Origin: Lagopus muta | Taxonomy: Eukaryota; Chordata; Aves; Galliformes; Phasianidae | DNA length: 64,000 nt | Direction of reading: 5' to 3' | NCBI RefSeq assembly: GCF_023343835.1 | Contig: NC_064439.1 | Span: forward strand, 32,748,508-32,812,507 | Part shown: piece after piece, positions 23,501 through 36,264 of the stretch | How positions within the stretch are numbered: position 1 is the first letter of the stretch | Layout: every line of letters starts with the position of its first letter | Position numbers and translations under genes: made by a program | Notes under the pieces: model-generated | The model's input: only the letters and a program-made list of their open reading frames with translations | What the model was told of the DNA's origin: nothing | The model's database searches: none

Positions 23501-26127
23501 TTACTACTTACTGCTTTTAACAAGGTGAACAGAGGTCAGCCCCTGTAAAGGCAGGCATTATTAGAAGGCTGCTGTGGAGTCCCTCGGTGGCTTGTCCATC
23601 TCTTCTGGCAGCACTGTCTGCAAATCAGCTTAGGAACGTCCTCTAAAGCATGAGGAATATACATTTATGATTGGGTATGAGCATATGAAGATAAGGTATG
23701 TCCTTGGGAAAGCAGTTACCACAGGCATTAAGAGCTCCAGGCTGGACCTCTGTCAAGGTCACTGACTACTGTTGGACCCACTAGAATCTGAAAGAATTCT
23801 GTCAGATTCAAGTGTAACAGGATTTAAGGCTATTAGTTTTGTGTGATCCATTTAATTGAGCCTCATGACCGATGCTGATGACTTTTGCTGCTGGAAGAGT
23901 TGAATTGGTAATTTGGTTACCTCTCTTGCTAGAAGTTGGAGTTTGTCTATTTCTGTAACCAAATTTAGATGCAAAATCTACCTCTTCATGATTGGAGGTG
24001 GAAAAAAAGATTGCAAAATCTCACACTGTTAAGAGAGTAATTTTAAGATCCTTTCAGTTGACACAGAAAATCTTAGAAATTAGAGAAAACATATTTTCTC
24101 CCAAACTACTTAATAAAAGCTGAGAAATTGTGCAGGAGAGTTTAGACAGATTCTAGAAGTATTTAAAACAACATTTTTAAAAATGGCTTCTTGATTTATC
24201 TGTATGTGCCCATTCACAAATGAATGAGAGATCTTCCTAGGGTGCCTTGAAATATCTTAGTCTGGCATTCCTTGTCACTGAAGGAAGGTGATTTTTTAAG
24301 GTGGGTCTGTCATTTGCTTACCATAGCTTACTGCTTCATGATTTCTGTACATGCAGAACCTACAGAAACTGCTAGTGTACCTTGCAGATGCAAACTGACA
24401 ATGACAATCAAAAAACCAAAAAATCTTACCTGAGGCTTAACAGTAAATCGTAAAGATTTTTCCTCTCACCTCAAACACTGAGGGCCAGACTAACTTGTTG
24501 CTAACGCAGCTTTCACTTTCTATCCAGAGTCGAACAATTAATCACATGCAGTCAGTGACTGGAGTGCTCTGTCTGGGGTAGCATTTAAATTTGATTTACG
24601 TAATGGGAACTGATTGCCACATGACTCATGTACTGAGCCCTCTGCAGAAAGTAGGCATGATAACTGTCCTGAGAGTGTCCAAAAGTGCCTAGGGAGTGTA
24701 GGATGTAAATGGGAAACATAGATTGATTGTTTTCGCTTCAAATGTAAAAATGAAAAATGAAAAGCTTTTTTTGTTAATCAAATGTGATCACATTGTGGTT
24801 ACAATGTGTACTGTCCATGCAAAACCATTTTATGCGAGATGTAGAAGATGCTTCCTTGGCACAGTACAGTTCCTGATGTTCTGTTTGTTTCCCATGTCAG
24901 CAACCTCCCAAAAGTTTGTTTACTAAGAATTTATATGTGGGAGTGTCTTGGCATATTCCCTTTTGCCCAACTCACCCTTAAATTTTCAGTATACTGGCAA
25001 GGAGGCAAGTCAGAGCTGGGCCTCATGGCCATAGGGTGGGATCCGCTTTTCTCTCAAAGCTGTCTAGTTTTGTGAAGGCTGTTTGAAATACAATATGAAG
25101 TCAGCCTCTGCAGGTTCAACCAATCCCTGCTGGAAACTGTTAAACTTTTAGAGTAAACCTAAGTCTTAATACAAGTTTAGTGAAGTTATTCTAATATTAG
25201 GATTTGTGCATTTTAAATTATAGCTGCAAGTGTAAAGTGCTACCAAAATACAAAGAAATTACTTTCCTCTCTTTACCCTGTTTATGTATCTGATCTAACA
25301 CACAGTTGATGAATAATATCTAATTCACATTCTGTTAGAGAAGAGTGTATATGTGCTTCCTTTGTTTATTTTCCCCATAAACTGTCCACAAATGCCCTAC
25401 TGCTCATCTTTGTAAAACTGTGCATTGGCTTAAAGGGGAATTCCATGTAGAATTTTGCAGAAAAAAAGATGTAGAGACTGTAGTGTGTCAGTGTCTCACA
25501 TCAAAAAGGGACACACTTTCTCTTCCTCCCCACTTCTGCTTTCATGCTTCCTTTTATTCATGATTTTCAAATACTAACAGTGTAAGGAATGGTAGATGCA
25601 AGAGTGTATAAAGTGGGTAAATTATCCCTGAAAAACAAATTCTAGGTGGCACCCAGCCTGTAGCAAGGTGCCTGCGAAGCCTCTCCTTTGTACCACCAAA
25701 CTCCTTGTTAGGCTCTGAAGCTGTAAATACAAAGGGAGTGAGTGCTTGGAGCAATAGTTAAAGGTCAAAGAAATTTAGGAAAGCTCAACAAGTCCTTATG
25801 GGTGTGGTGGCTAAGTAGAAAAATTTCTTTGACTATTACATTTTATTTGTGTATAGTCTGATTGACAATACAGCTCAATTTAAATGCACTTCAGATTTTC
25901 CATGAGGTACCCACTTGAGGGTTTGTTCTATGCTGACGAAAATCCATCTACACATCTGCCACCGGTTGAGAAACTCAGGTGACCAACCCCCCTTCTACGT
26001 TGAAAAAACAAATAAAAGGAACAACCAACAGTTACAGGGCTTTCTGTCCAAACTCTTTGCTTTCATTTTGTTTCAAAACTTGGAAATGAGAAGCCTGCTT
26101 GGCCCAGCCACTTGGATATGGTGTTTT

Positions 26128-26345
26128 CATAGAATCCTTAGGGTTGGAAAAGACCTCACCTTAGTCCAACTGTAACCCATCTCCACCATGCCCACTAACT
26201 TTGTCCCTCAGTGCCACATCTCCATGGTTCTTGAACACCTCCAGGGACGGTGACTCCACCACCTCCCTGGGCAGCCTGTGGCAATGCATCACCACTCTTT
26301 CTGACAAGAATTTTTTTCTTAATATCTAACATGAACCTCCTCTAG
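26128..26345 (-). mobile_element. CR1 LINE 3' fragment in CREB5 intron 2
   Basis: ATAGAATCCTTAGGGTTGG, AAAAGACCTCACCTTAGTCC, CACCATGCCCACTAAC and GAACACCTCCAGGGACGG are the complement of a CR1 3' end. Confidence 0.95.
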
Positions 26346-27599
26346 TGCTACTTAAGGACATTACCTCTCACTGTATCACTGTTACCTGTGAGAAAAGCAT
26401 CTTCGTACCATGTCTCTATGAAGAAAGGCTGTTGTGACTCCCAGCAGGGAATGTTCTCAGCAGAAAGTCTGCCTGGGCACCCTGCATGAGCACGAGCAGT
26501 GGCATGCATGTAAGGAAATCCCCCAAGTTCAGAGTCATCAAAACGACATGTAAACAGGGTTCTCTGGTGTTTCTAACAGGAAACATCACATATCAGAGCA
26601 AGAGGGCTATCTGCAGGTTTCTGGACATCTTCGGCGGAGGGAGCTGAGGTAGGTGGAGAGAGAAAAGTGACACAGGGATTTGGAAGAGGGGTGAAAGCAC
26701 AGGAGGGTGCTACTTCCCACCAGCAATGCTCTCTGTCTCCCCTGGGACCTGCCATAAGGTAGGGGCTCTTATTGAGAGTAGCATATTCCAAAATAGCAAT
26801 GGCTTTAATTGCAAAGCAAATTGAAAATGCTCATTCAGTGACCATGTAAGTCAGTGAGGATGGTTTCTGTTCAAAAGACGGGTTCTTTTGCAGCTGCAGG
26901 TGTTGCTGCACTATCTGTGACCCACTACCACTTTTTACATGATATTTTTGCCTATTAGAACAAATTTTCTTTCCAGATGATGGCATGCTTTTTTTTTTTT
27001 TTCTTTATAGTGTTCGTTTCACCTGGTTGCAGACTGATGGTGATTTCTGATGGTATAAATACTTTGGGTTGGGTGGTTCTGCTGTGCCAGAGGGAGGAAA
27101 AGCCTGGCAGTCAATCAGCCTGGCATTGAAGCAGATCACTGCTGTTCCTGCTGCTGCATGGGGCCTCTGCTCCAAGGCACTTGTCCTTCCTGTGTTTCCA
27201 AAGGGTTGGGAAAATACTCTTGTGAAAAACTAGGCACGGTGGGTAGCAAAGTCTAAAATTGTTTGTGCGAATCACATCAGTTGGAAAATGATCTTCACTC
27301 AACAACTGTTTCCAGCAAATCAAGGCAGCAGTGTGTTGGTGCTGAGGACCGGGTTCCTCTCCAGCAGATTTGCACGGGCTCCTGCTCCATGCTCTGCAAC
27401 CAAGCAATCCAAGTGCTTCTTCCTTTCCTCTGGGGAAGGGCTTTTTCTCTCAGCTGTGTAATTCGTGTAAAAAAATTAATATGTAATTTGTTGTAGTTTA
27501 TCCGGTGAAAGTCGAGGTTAGTTGTCTTTGCACCTACCAAGTGGCTGCAGCAACACGCGCTTACCGCTTGGCATTCTCCGTCGCAGCTCCCCATTACCT

Positions 27600-27960
27600 C
27601 TCGCAGGTTCCTTGAGATGAAAATTGGAAACCGGTGTGGTTCTTCGCCGGGCTTTCTCCCCGGGCCGCGTGTACCCGCCCGGATCCCGCTGCCGTTCGTA
27701 CGGCTCCCGCTCGCCGCGCACTCACCAGCAGAGGCTGCTGCCAGCCCGCGCTTGGCGCCGGGCGCGGGCACGGGGCGCGAAGGCGCGGACAGAGCCGGAG
27801 CCGCCCGCGGGGGCGCGCCTCTGCGAGCTGCCGTTCTCTTCCCTGGCTCAGCGCGGCCTCAGCGCGGAGGGTGCGCGCTCCCGCGTACGCGGGCTGGGTC
27901 TGCGCCCGTGTAAGTGAGCGGGTGGATTCACTGCTATGGGGCACTGTGAGCAGCGCGACG
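27600..27960. promoter_or_regulatory. Second CpG island, candidate alternative CREB5 promoter
   Basis: A sharply bounded block of very high CpG density inside intron 2. On the + strand it contains a consensus donor GTAAGT at 27910-27915; on the - strand, CTGCTG then GTGAGT gives a donor with the exon edge at 27726. This is the layout of a bidirectional promoter. A + strand first exon ending at 27909 joined to exon 3 would give the Met8 protein. The long open frames on both strands are what GC-rich DNA yields by chance. Confidence 0.5.
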
Positions 27961-30900
27961 TTTGGAACCGTCCTGTTGCTTCTGTGGCAGTATGCTGCTT
28001 TCCAAATAACCCAGCACCACAGGTATAGGTGATTATTTCCTACCGACTTGCCAGAACTCTGGTTTTCCCAGGAGTGCCTCTATGTGCAATCAGTGAGAGT
28101 TGGGCCCTGGGCTGTTCTCTCAGCATGGTAGTAATTTATCTCCAAATCTTAAGGAGATGCTGCTGAATTCTGCTGACTGTCAGTGCAAGGCTTCACGTCC
28201 AACAACATTGATTTATTGAAGTATAGATTTTCTGCTTTTTAAGAGCATACCATCTGCTTAAACTGTGTTTATGCTGTGTAAGAAGTCAGCGTTTTACAGG
28301 TGAGCTATAGAGAAACGGTTGCCTAACTTATCCTCTCAGAGACACCTGCTCAGGAATAATTTGCTGATTGCCGCTTTGAGGTTGATTCTTCTGTTCTTCA
28401 AATGGTTAATATCACATGCTAATTTACTGAATTGCTGCTCACTGTAATGCAGCAGCAAGACCTGGTAATTACCTGCTACAGTTACCCCAGTCCGCCTGCA
28501 GGACTGGGGGAGAGGGTGTGGAATGGAGGAGGTTGGATTCTTTGCTGGTGTAAAGCTGTGCCAAGAGGCTGCAGTCTGTAAATCCATCGCCCACTTGCCC
28601 CATGCTGAATGCCTCTCACAGAAGGAGCTCTGGTGTGGTGCGGCCCTGGCATCCCACAAACAGGGCTTGTTGGAGTCAGCGGTGCCGCTGTTTGCACAAC
28701 TGCAGCTCTGAAGCATGTAACAGATACCTTTTAGTTTAATTACAATTTTTACAGCTGGCCCATGCTGAAAATGATTGAAAATTTTTCCTAATGAGATAAG
28801 GGGAGTTAAATTTGTTTTCGCAAAATAGTTCTGCATGTTTTATTACTACGTGCAGGTCAAGCCAGCATATTGTCCGACATTCTAGCAGGCTGTATATACA
28901 CGTGCGGCTGTGTACCTCTGCTAATGTTGTTTTCTTAGTGTACATGGAAATTTCACAGCTTGGGCTGTAAGGCTTCAAAGGGGAACGGAGCGTAGGAGCA
29001 AAGGCTGAAGGCACAGTGCAGGGGGCACCCTGCCCGCACTGTGCTCGGCTGCTGGAAGGGGCTAACTTCAGACCCACGGGCTGCTGCAGGCCACAGTGCT
29101 GGACAGGAGCATGTAAACAAATGTATGTAAATCTATGTGTAAACAGGTAGAGCAGTATGTACAGGAGAGCAGCAATTGCAGTGTTTGCCATTCATTTCCC
29201 AGTAGTTTTATGATGGTATCGCACTTGGCTCTGCAAAGGCACAGAAAACCTGTTATACGTCTCTCCTCTTCTGTACAGAATGTACGACTAGGTAATGAGA
29301 AAAACGTTTCTTCTGCAGAGGGGCAGCGGCTACTACAGAGCACATGGGTATTGTACTTCATATACAATGTTCTGGGTATTAACAGGTGTGGACACTGCTG
29401 CTCCTCATGCCTGTGGTGCTTTAAAGCTGGCATCTCACCTTTGCCTTCTTTCCTTCTGCTTTGACTTCCAGGCACATCCCTGTCCCCTCGTGCATTCTGG
29501 TGACTAATCAAATAAAAGCATCTCATCACTGATGCATAGCAAATCTGGAACGATGGCTATACACTCTATCCACTAGTGTTTGGGTGTTTCTTGGAGGTTT
29601 TGGATTTCTTTGGATTTAGCCTTGAGTCCCCATGTCTAAAGCAGGAAGTCACATTGCTTTTCCATTTCAGCTTACTAGTTTTCACCCTCTTGCTCCACTT
29701 TTGTTTAAGAATAACTGAAACCAGTTCTTACAGTGCTAAAATGCCCGTTGCTTAACATCTTCAGCAATGAGAGCAACACTGAGATTGTGAGTCCATTCTT
29801 GTGTCAGGTTCAGTTTACAGTGGGGATGGCTGGTGCCCTGAGGGTTTATATTTGGTAGCTAATTATGCAGCAGTGTCTCAGACTTACTTTTGTCAGCCTA
29901 GAATATGCCCCAGATACATCATGGTAGTATTGCTTCCATTGGTGTTAATGGCTTTTGACCTCTTCATTGTGCATTTTTTTCCTCTCAGCTTTTTTGAATC
30001 AGTGTACATTCTCTGATTTATTATAATTTCCTACTTTTTTCTTTTCTGATCTAGTTTCTGCAGGTACAGTGCAGGGTTTCTGGATTCAGTCATTCTACTA
30101 AAACATTAAAAGCTCTTCATTTCAGTTTGGTTGTACTTATCTCTACTTTATTTTCTAAGTGTCTTTGTCTTTGAAACTTAACCTATATATTCAGTCAGAG
30201 CTATGGGTGACCCACAGTGGCTGTTCATCCTCAGGGTATGAGATGAAGGAGCTGTGGTGTTGTGTTGCATTCAGATCCATGCCTCTCTCTGCCCCAGTGC
30301 CCAAAGGTGGGTGGTACTGCTCTGAGTCATCTGCTATAAATGCCAAATGATAACATCTTCTGCTTCACGATGCTCTTATTGGCAGCATCATGCATCACCA
30401 GTGCTTGGTCACATTTCTCCAGTCTAATATTGCTGCTCATCACGATTGTGGAGATCATATTGCAGCTGGCTCTGCAATCCAGCTGGAATCCAGCTAGCTG
30501 TTTGATCCAGTGACACGGTTATGGATATGGCTGATAGTTTTCCTGTATAGCATTAGTACATGGACAGTCTTTGCTTAAGTTATGTGCCATAATTTGTCCT
30601 CCTATAGGAAATTTTTCTGTCCTCAATCACTGTCAGTACAACTCCCTGTGCTCCCCTCTTGCCACCCACCCTGGGATTACTGCAGCATTAGTATAATAAG
30701 CAGTTCTGTTTCCCACAGTTGTCCTTAGTCTGTGTGTTTTTTTCTTTCCATCTTTCCTGATGCTTCCCAGATCCTGTGCATAGGATCAGGGTGCCAGCAA
30801 GCTCAGTCTGTCTTTGTTCTGCCCCTCTAAATTCTTCAAACATGTCTCTACATACTTCATCTTCACTAGAATTTGTTGTTGTTTTCATCCTTTTCCCGTG

Positions 30901-33900
30901 TAATGCAGCTGCCTGTGTTGTTTGCAGATATTTAGCTGGGGTTAAATTTGTTTCTCTCTACTGATTGTTCCACAAACGGTCCTTTCCTGATTAATCATTT
31001 TTCTCATTTTAAACTTGAAGAGTTTAAATTTAAAAGAGACTGCTGCTTTTGGTACATTATGCTTCTTCAACTTTATAAATGTGTGGACAATTTTGATAAA
31101 GTCAGTGGGAGTCAATGTCTCTTCATTTCCTGGCCTATAGCTTCATGCCTCTGTGCTGGCTATGTGCTGATGCGGGATGCTGCAATGATTCCACACAGGG
31201 AGAATCAGGTCTGCTTGACTTGTGATGGGCCACACCAATGCAGGCCTGGCTGTGGTGAAGTTACTCAGGTTTCGGGGCTGTGTTTCTTGGTACTCTGATT
31301 TCTACAGGAGTCAGTTTGATGTTGTGCAAAGTTCTAAGTTGGTGTTTTGATACACCTACCTGTTCAGATCTCATAGGAACCTGGAGTTTCTGGGAAATGC
31401 AATGAGGCAGACAATAGCATGGCTTGTCTGGAGTCAGCTCTGGTCCACTCATGCAACGTCCGCCCATGCTGGACCCCAGGTCATGCTCCCACTGTTCCTG
31501 GCTATGGTGTTTCTTTGCCTGAATCACAGTTAATCCACTGAATCTGGTTAAACCTCCCATGAATAATTGAGAGTTGAGAGTGCCTGTGTGTGCTGAAACT
31601 TTAGCATGCCATCGAGTGCTTTGATGCACTGGGGCACTGGTGATTGCTGAGTGGGGAACTGGAACCAGGATTCTTGAGACTTCACTGGGAATGTGGAGAA
31701 AACAAAGCAAGTGACCAGCTTAAAGCTGATTTACAGAAGCAGATGTGCTTGTCCTGCATCCTGCAACCCCCTTAGTCATGCTATTAGCTTGGGAAGACAA
31801 AGGTGCTAACAATACTATTGTCCTTTCTGTAAACTTGTCCCTTTTTTTTTCTTTTTAAACTTTGAAACCTTTCTCATTGGTATCTGCTGTGACCACAAGA
31901 GTTCGTGGCTCATCGTTTGTTGTTTAGTTTGTGCTGATACTGATGCCATCTCTCACCTCCGCTCATATCCCCTATCAGTAGAACAGAGATAATACCACCT
32001 GCATGCCTTCCTGATGCCTAAAGGGAGCTCTCTGCAACTGAAAAGTGCTTATTGTTATTACAGCATGATTTTACTGAGGGTAAAGTTTTTAATTTTTCCA
32101 AATTATTTCCAAACTTGAGTTTCTCCTGTATTTGCCAAATCCTGAGACTCATTCCAGGTTCAGAGCCAATGACATTATCTCTATTAGTCAGAACTTGCTT
32201 GGAAAGGTGATTTCTTCCATGTTGGCCTACACTCTGTCATGGCATTGAACTCTTGGAACGCCTTGGCCCCTTCACAGAGCCATGTTTCAAACATGTTTGT
32301 GCCAGAGGAAGAAAAGTAATTGGGTAAAAGCAAGTGATTATAGTATCTTAAAAAAAAAAAAGAAAGAAAAAAGTTATTATGTTAATTTTCCTTGAGGGAC
32401 TTCTCTTTGGATTGTTCTGAAACTTATTTTTAAAAAATGGTGGTTCAAAAGCTCATTCACTGTGTATGAAGGGATTGGCACTTTGCTTATAGTTTTGTTG
32501 GGTTTTTTATTCTTTTTTTTTTTTCTTTTTTTCTGGTGGCAAACAGTATTTTTATACATTAAAGAAGGAAAATATTCCCTTGTTTTGGAGGGATATATTT
32601 CCGGGGAGAAAGCAGGCCAGGAATGGCTTTCAGACTTCTAAATCTGTTTTATGTGGTGTATAAGAGATCGCTGTCATCACCCAGACGCAGGAAATACCAG
32701 TGCTGACTTAAGGGGGACAAAGTAAACTCGACAATGGACTGAAAAGAAAAATAAACAATCAACCAACCATTTTTATAGCTTGTTTTCTTCTCCAGCCTTA
32801 ACAGTAACATTCACCTTCACTTACCAGAGTTCTGTGAAACATCTGTATCAAGCCTTAAACTTGCTTGACCTTAGTTGAGGTTCAAGGTTCAATATATTCC
32901 ATGTGCACGGATGATTTTACAAATCCACGAGAGCTCCAACTCTATGCAAACCCTTTTTCCCTGTCCCAGTATTGGCCTCTTTCTTGCTAAATAAATCCAA
33001 GGACAACTTTCTCTCTCTGTCTTTCTTTCTCCAAAGACTGCTGCAGGGATGCCCTTGGGGCTTGCAGGGTGTTACAGGGTTTAAGAATAAAGTAGAAGCA
33101 AAGTTACCTTGGAGGATGAAGTCAGCCTACCATAACAGCTTCCCCAGATGGCGTCTTTCATAACTTGAAGAATGAAATGTAAAGGGTTCATTTTGCTAAA
33201 TCTTCTAAAACAAATGGCTCAGCATTTGTATAATTTTAAAATCAGTGCTTCTTATCTCATTTGTAAAATCAGGACAGATCTCTAAATGGCTCTGAACAAG
33301 TGAGTCTCAGAGCTGGATGATTTCTCTCCTCCAGCTGCCTGGCTGTGTTTCTTTCAGGGCTCCTGCAGGTTACTTTGAAGCCACATAACAATTTTGACAT
33401 GTATAGAGTACAAAATCTGGGACAAATGTGGAAGGTTCTACAGATTCCTCATTGCAGCCAAACAACAAGGCTAGAAATAGGAATTGTTATACATTTGTTA
33501 CAACTTCCCGGTATGAGTTATATTGATGACATTATCATTTAAATACACTTAAAAGTAACTTCTCCCTGCTGTAAATTAAGAGCAAAAGCTCACAAGCTCT
33601 ATTGCTATCTAGAGTGATGTCTTTTGCAGCAATTATCTGACAGGAAAACTGCAGGGTGAGAAAGCAGTCTTTGTTTTCTGTGGTTCACGCAGTCTCTGTG
33701 CTGGATTGCCCCTGTAGGCACCCCGGGATCCCGCATTGCAGCCCTGCCCACGGGAAGAAAATCTGCCCGCACTCCGCTGGAGGGCTCCTCTTACTTGATC
33801 GGGCAGGTCACTGTGAGCTCTGCAAAGCATTCCTTTCCCCTTGGATGGTGCAGGATATTTCCCCTTGCTAATTCTAGCCAGTCCCGGAGGCTGGAAGTGC

Positions 33901-34812
33901 CAAGAGAATGCAAGTGCAGATATTGAAGCCAGCCTTCTACTCCAGCAGCAGCAAAACATGGTCTGGTTGAAAAAAAAAAGAAAAAAAAAAAAGTTATAGA
34001 TCTTGAATAATTTCTTAACTTCCAACTTTCTATCTAATCTGTTCTTTAACAATATGAATTGCAACAGTGTCATGCCTTTTTTCTTTCTTTTTTTTTTTTT
34101 CAGCACATTGCCATCCAGAGGTTTAAAGGCACTGTACCAGCAGGCAGCTAGTGTTACTCTAGCTCAGACACCTGCAGTAACTCAGGAATGGAGGAATGGG
34201 GTTTTCTGACCACATACAGGCATCTGTGTGGTATCCAAGGTAATCCTCCAGGCATCTTTCAGACCTAGTAGAGAGAAAGTGGCACTTATAGCTCACAGTT
34301 CCTCTCTTTGCAACATAGATGTCTGCATCAAATGCATTGTTTTCATGTGCCTATTTCTCTCCACTGGTTATGGAGAGACTGAGATGGAGATGCTGAGGAT
34401 GCTTGAGGTCAAGTTGTTATGTATGCATCATACAGTGCAGAACTTCTCAAATTAATATGCGTGAGCAGATGTAAGGTAGGAAGGAGCACATCACCTCAGC
34501 AGAGTTTTGTGTGTAGTGAAAGGCATGGCAGTTTAGCACAGGAGCAATGCCATTTCTTCCAGCATATGCGTGGGTATCTCTGTCCAGCTCTGCATGGTGC
34601 CATGTACATAGGCATAGTATTTTGTGTGGCACAGCTGAGACATATGCTTGGCCAAGGCATAATGTTTGGAGGCAGTGAACTTAAAAGCTAGCGTGTGATT
34701 TTACATACCTATAGGCATGTTGTTAAATCAAATACTTTCTCTCCAGGGGGCAGGAGTTTTTTTGCAAAAGTAGATAGTACACTGGTAATTGTCCTTCTTC
34801 CCCCAGGTGGAA

Positions 34813-34990
34813 AATCATAGAATGAATTGGGTTGGAAGGGACTTCAAAAATCATCTACTTAAAACCTCCTGCTGTGCACAGGGTTGCCAACCACTAAATC
34901 AGGCGCTAGATGAGGCTGCCCAGGGCCCCATCCAGCCTGGCCTGGAGCACATGCAGGGATGAGACATCCACAAATGTCTCCTTTCAAGTT
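34813..34990 (-). mobile_element. CR1 LINE 3' fragment in CREB5 intron 2
   Basis: ATCATAGAATGAATTGGGTT, GGAAGGGACTTCAAAAATCA, GGTTGCCAACCACTAAATCA and CCCCATCCAGCCTGGCCT mark a reverse-strand CR1 of a different subfamily from the 10.2 and 26.1 kb copies. Confidence 0.93.
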
Positions 34991-36217
34991 GGCAGAGGAC
35001 AGTTCCCCTGGAATGATTTTGATATAAGGTGTAGGCCTTATTTATCAACACACCTCTGGGAAACTATAAGATCTTCCCTCTTCTCCCATATCAGTTCACA
35101 TTTCTCTCGAAGTAAAACTTTATTTTAAACAACTGGTTTTTATGGAAGAAGGTTCATGGAGCTGTTATAAAGCACTTCAGGCTGTAACTTACACTTGTTT
35201 CTGAGGCTTCACTTTTATTGCTTCAAAAAATTCTCATATGAGCTCATTTTAGAATTGAGTACTTCAAAGGTTGTTCGGTCCATGTTCCTTAGAGGCTGCC
35301 TGTGCAGCCCTATAATTTTTTCCCATGTTCTATTCTCTCTCTCTTTTTTTTTCTTTTTTTTTTTTCCCCTTTCATCCTTATTAACTGGAAAACACCAAAG
35401 GGATTTTCACACACCAAAATGAATAGTCTTGCAATATTCTAGCAAGGTTACTGTAAAATCACAGTCCATAGTGCATATGCATTTTCATGTTCATACTCTA
35501 TCAGGAGGTCCATGAACTGGTCTTGCTAGCTTAGCTCGCTTGCTGTAGATCTGCAGGTGGAACTATCTGATAAAGCCCTCCAAAGGGGATTTGAGCTAAA
35601 TGAGAAATAATTATTTTACTAACTGTGATTTATCACACAGGTAAAGTCTCCCATCAAAAACCACAGCCTATAGAGTTTTTGAAAAGGAGTGAAGGAAAGA
35701 AAGGATCACTGCCAGTCTGTATGTAGTCTGATAATTTCTGTTTCCTTCTCCCTTTCTACCAAATATAAGGGCATATCTGGTAGAGTGATGGGCTTGATCT
35801 CTCTAATACATCTTGCAACTGGGGTCCTCACTGCGAGGTTCAACTGCCTGAGTTGTGGGACTGCATTATCTGTTTGGAAGTTGTGCTAACATTGCCTTAT
35901 CAACTCTTGCAAAATGGATTTTGCAGTCAGTCTTGTCACATGTGTGAACAGAAGAGCTAGTATGGAATTATAAAATTGCCTAAAGTGTGCATTGAGAAAG
36001 AAACCTAAATATTTCCATAATTCTACACTTACACAATAACACAAACACCATCCTCAAAGTACTTTTTTTCCTGTGGCTTCAGTTTATTTCCTTTTTTTTC
36101 AGCAGTGAAATAGGAGTGAAAACTGAAAAGAGGTTGCCAGAAGAAGTCCGTAAGAAAAGAGGATAGGAAGGTCTTGATTGAAAAATTAAGTATGTGTGAA
36201 AGCAGTAGTAACTATCT

Positions 36218-36264
36218 GAAACTTCACAGAGATAGAAACTTCACAGAAATTTCTCTCTGTGAAG
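36218..36264. repeat. Direct plus inverted repeat of GAAACTTCACAGA
   Basis: Two direct copies (36218-36230 and 36235-36247) are followed by TCTCTGTGAAG at 36254-36264, the complement of CTTCACAGAGA at 36222-36232. Either copy can pair with the third segment. Confidence 0.85.

Noticed and set aside
27295..27944. Long open frames on both strands of the 27.6 kb CpG island
   Set aside because: All frames are open at once because of base composition. The block is better explained as a promoter than as protein-coding sequence.
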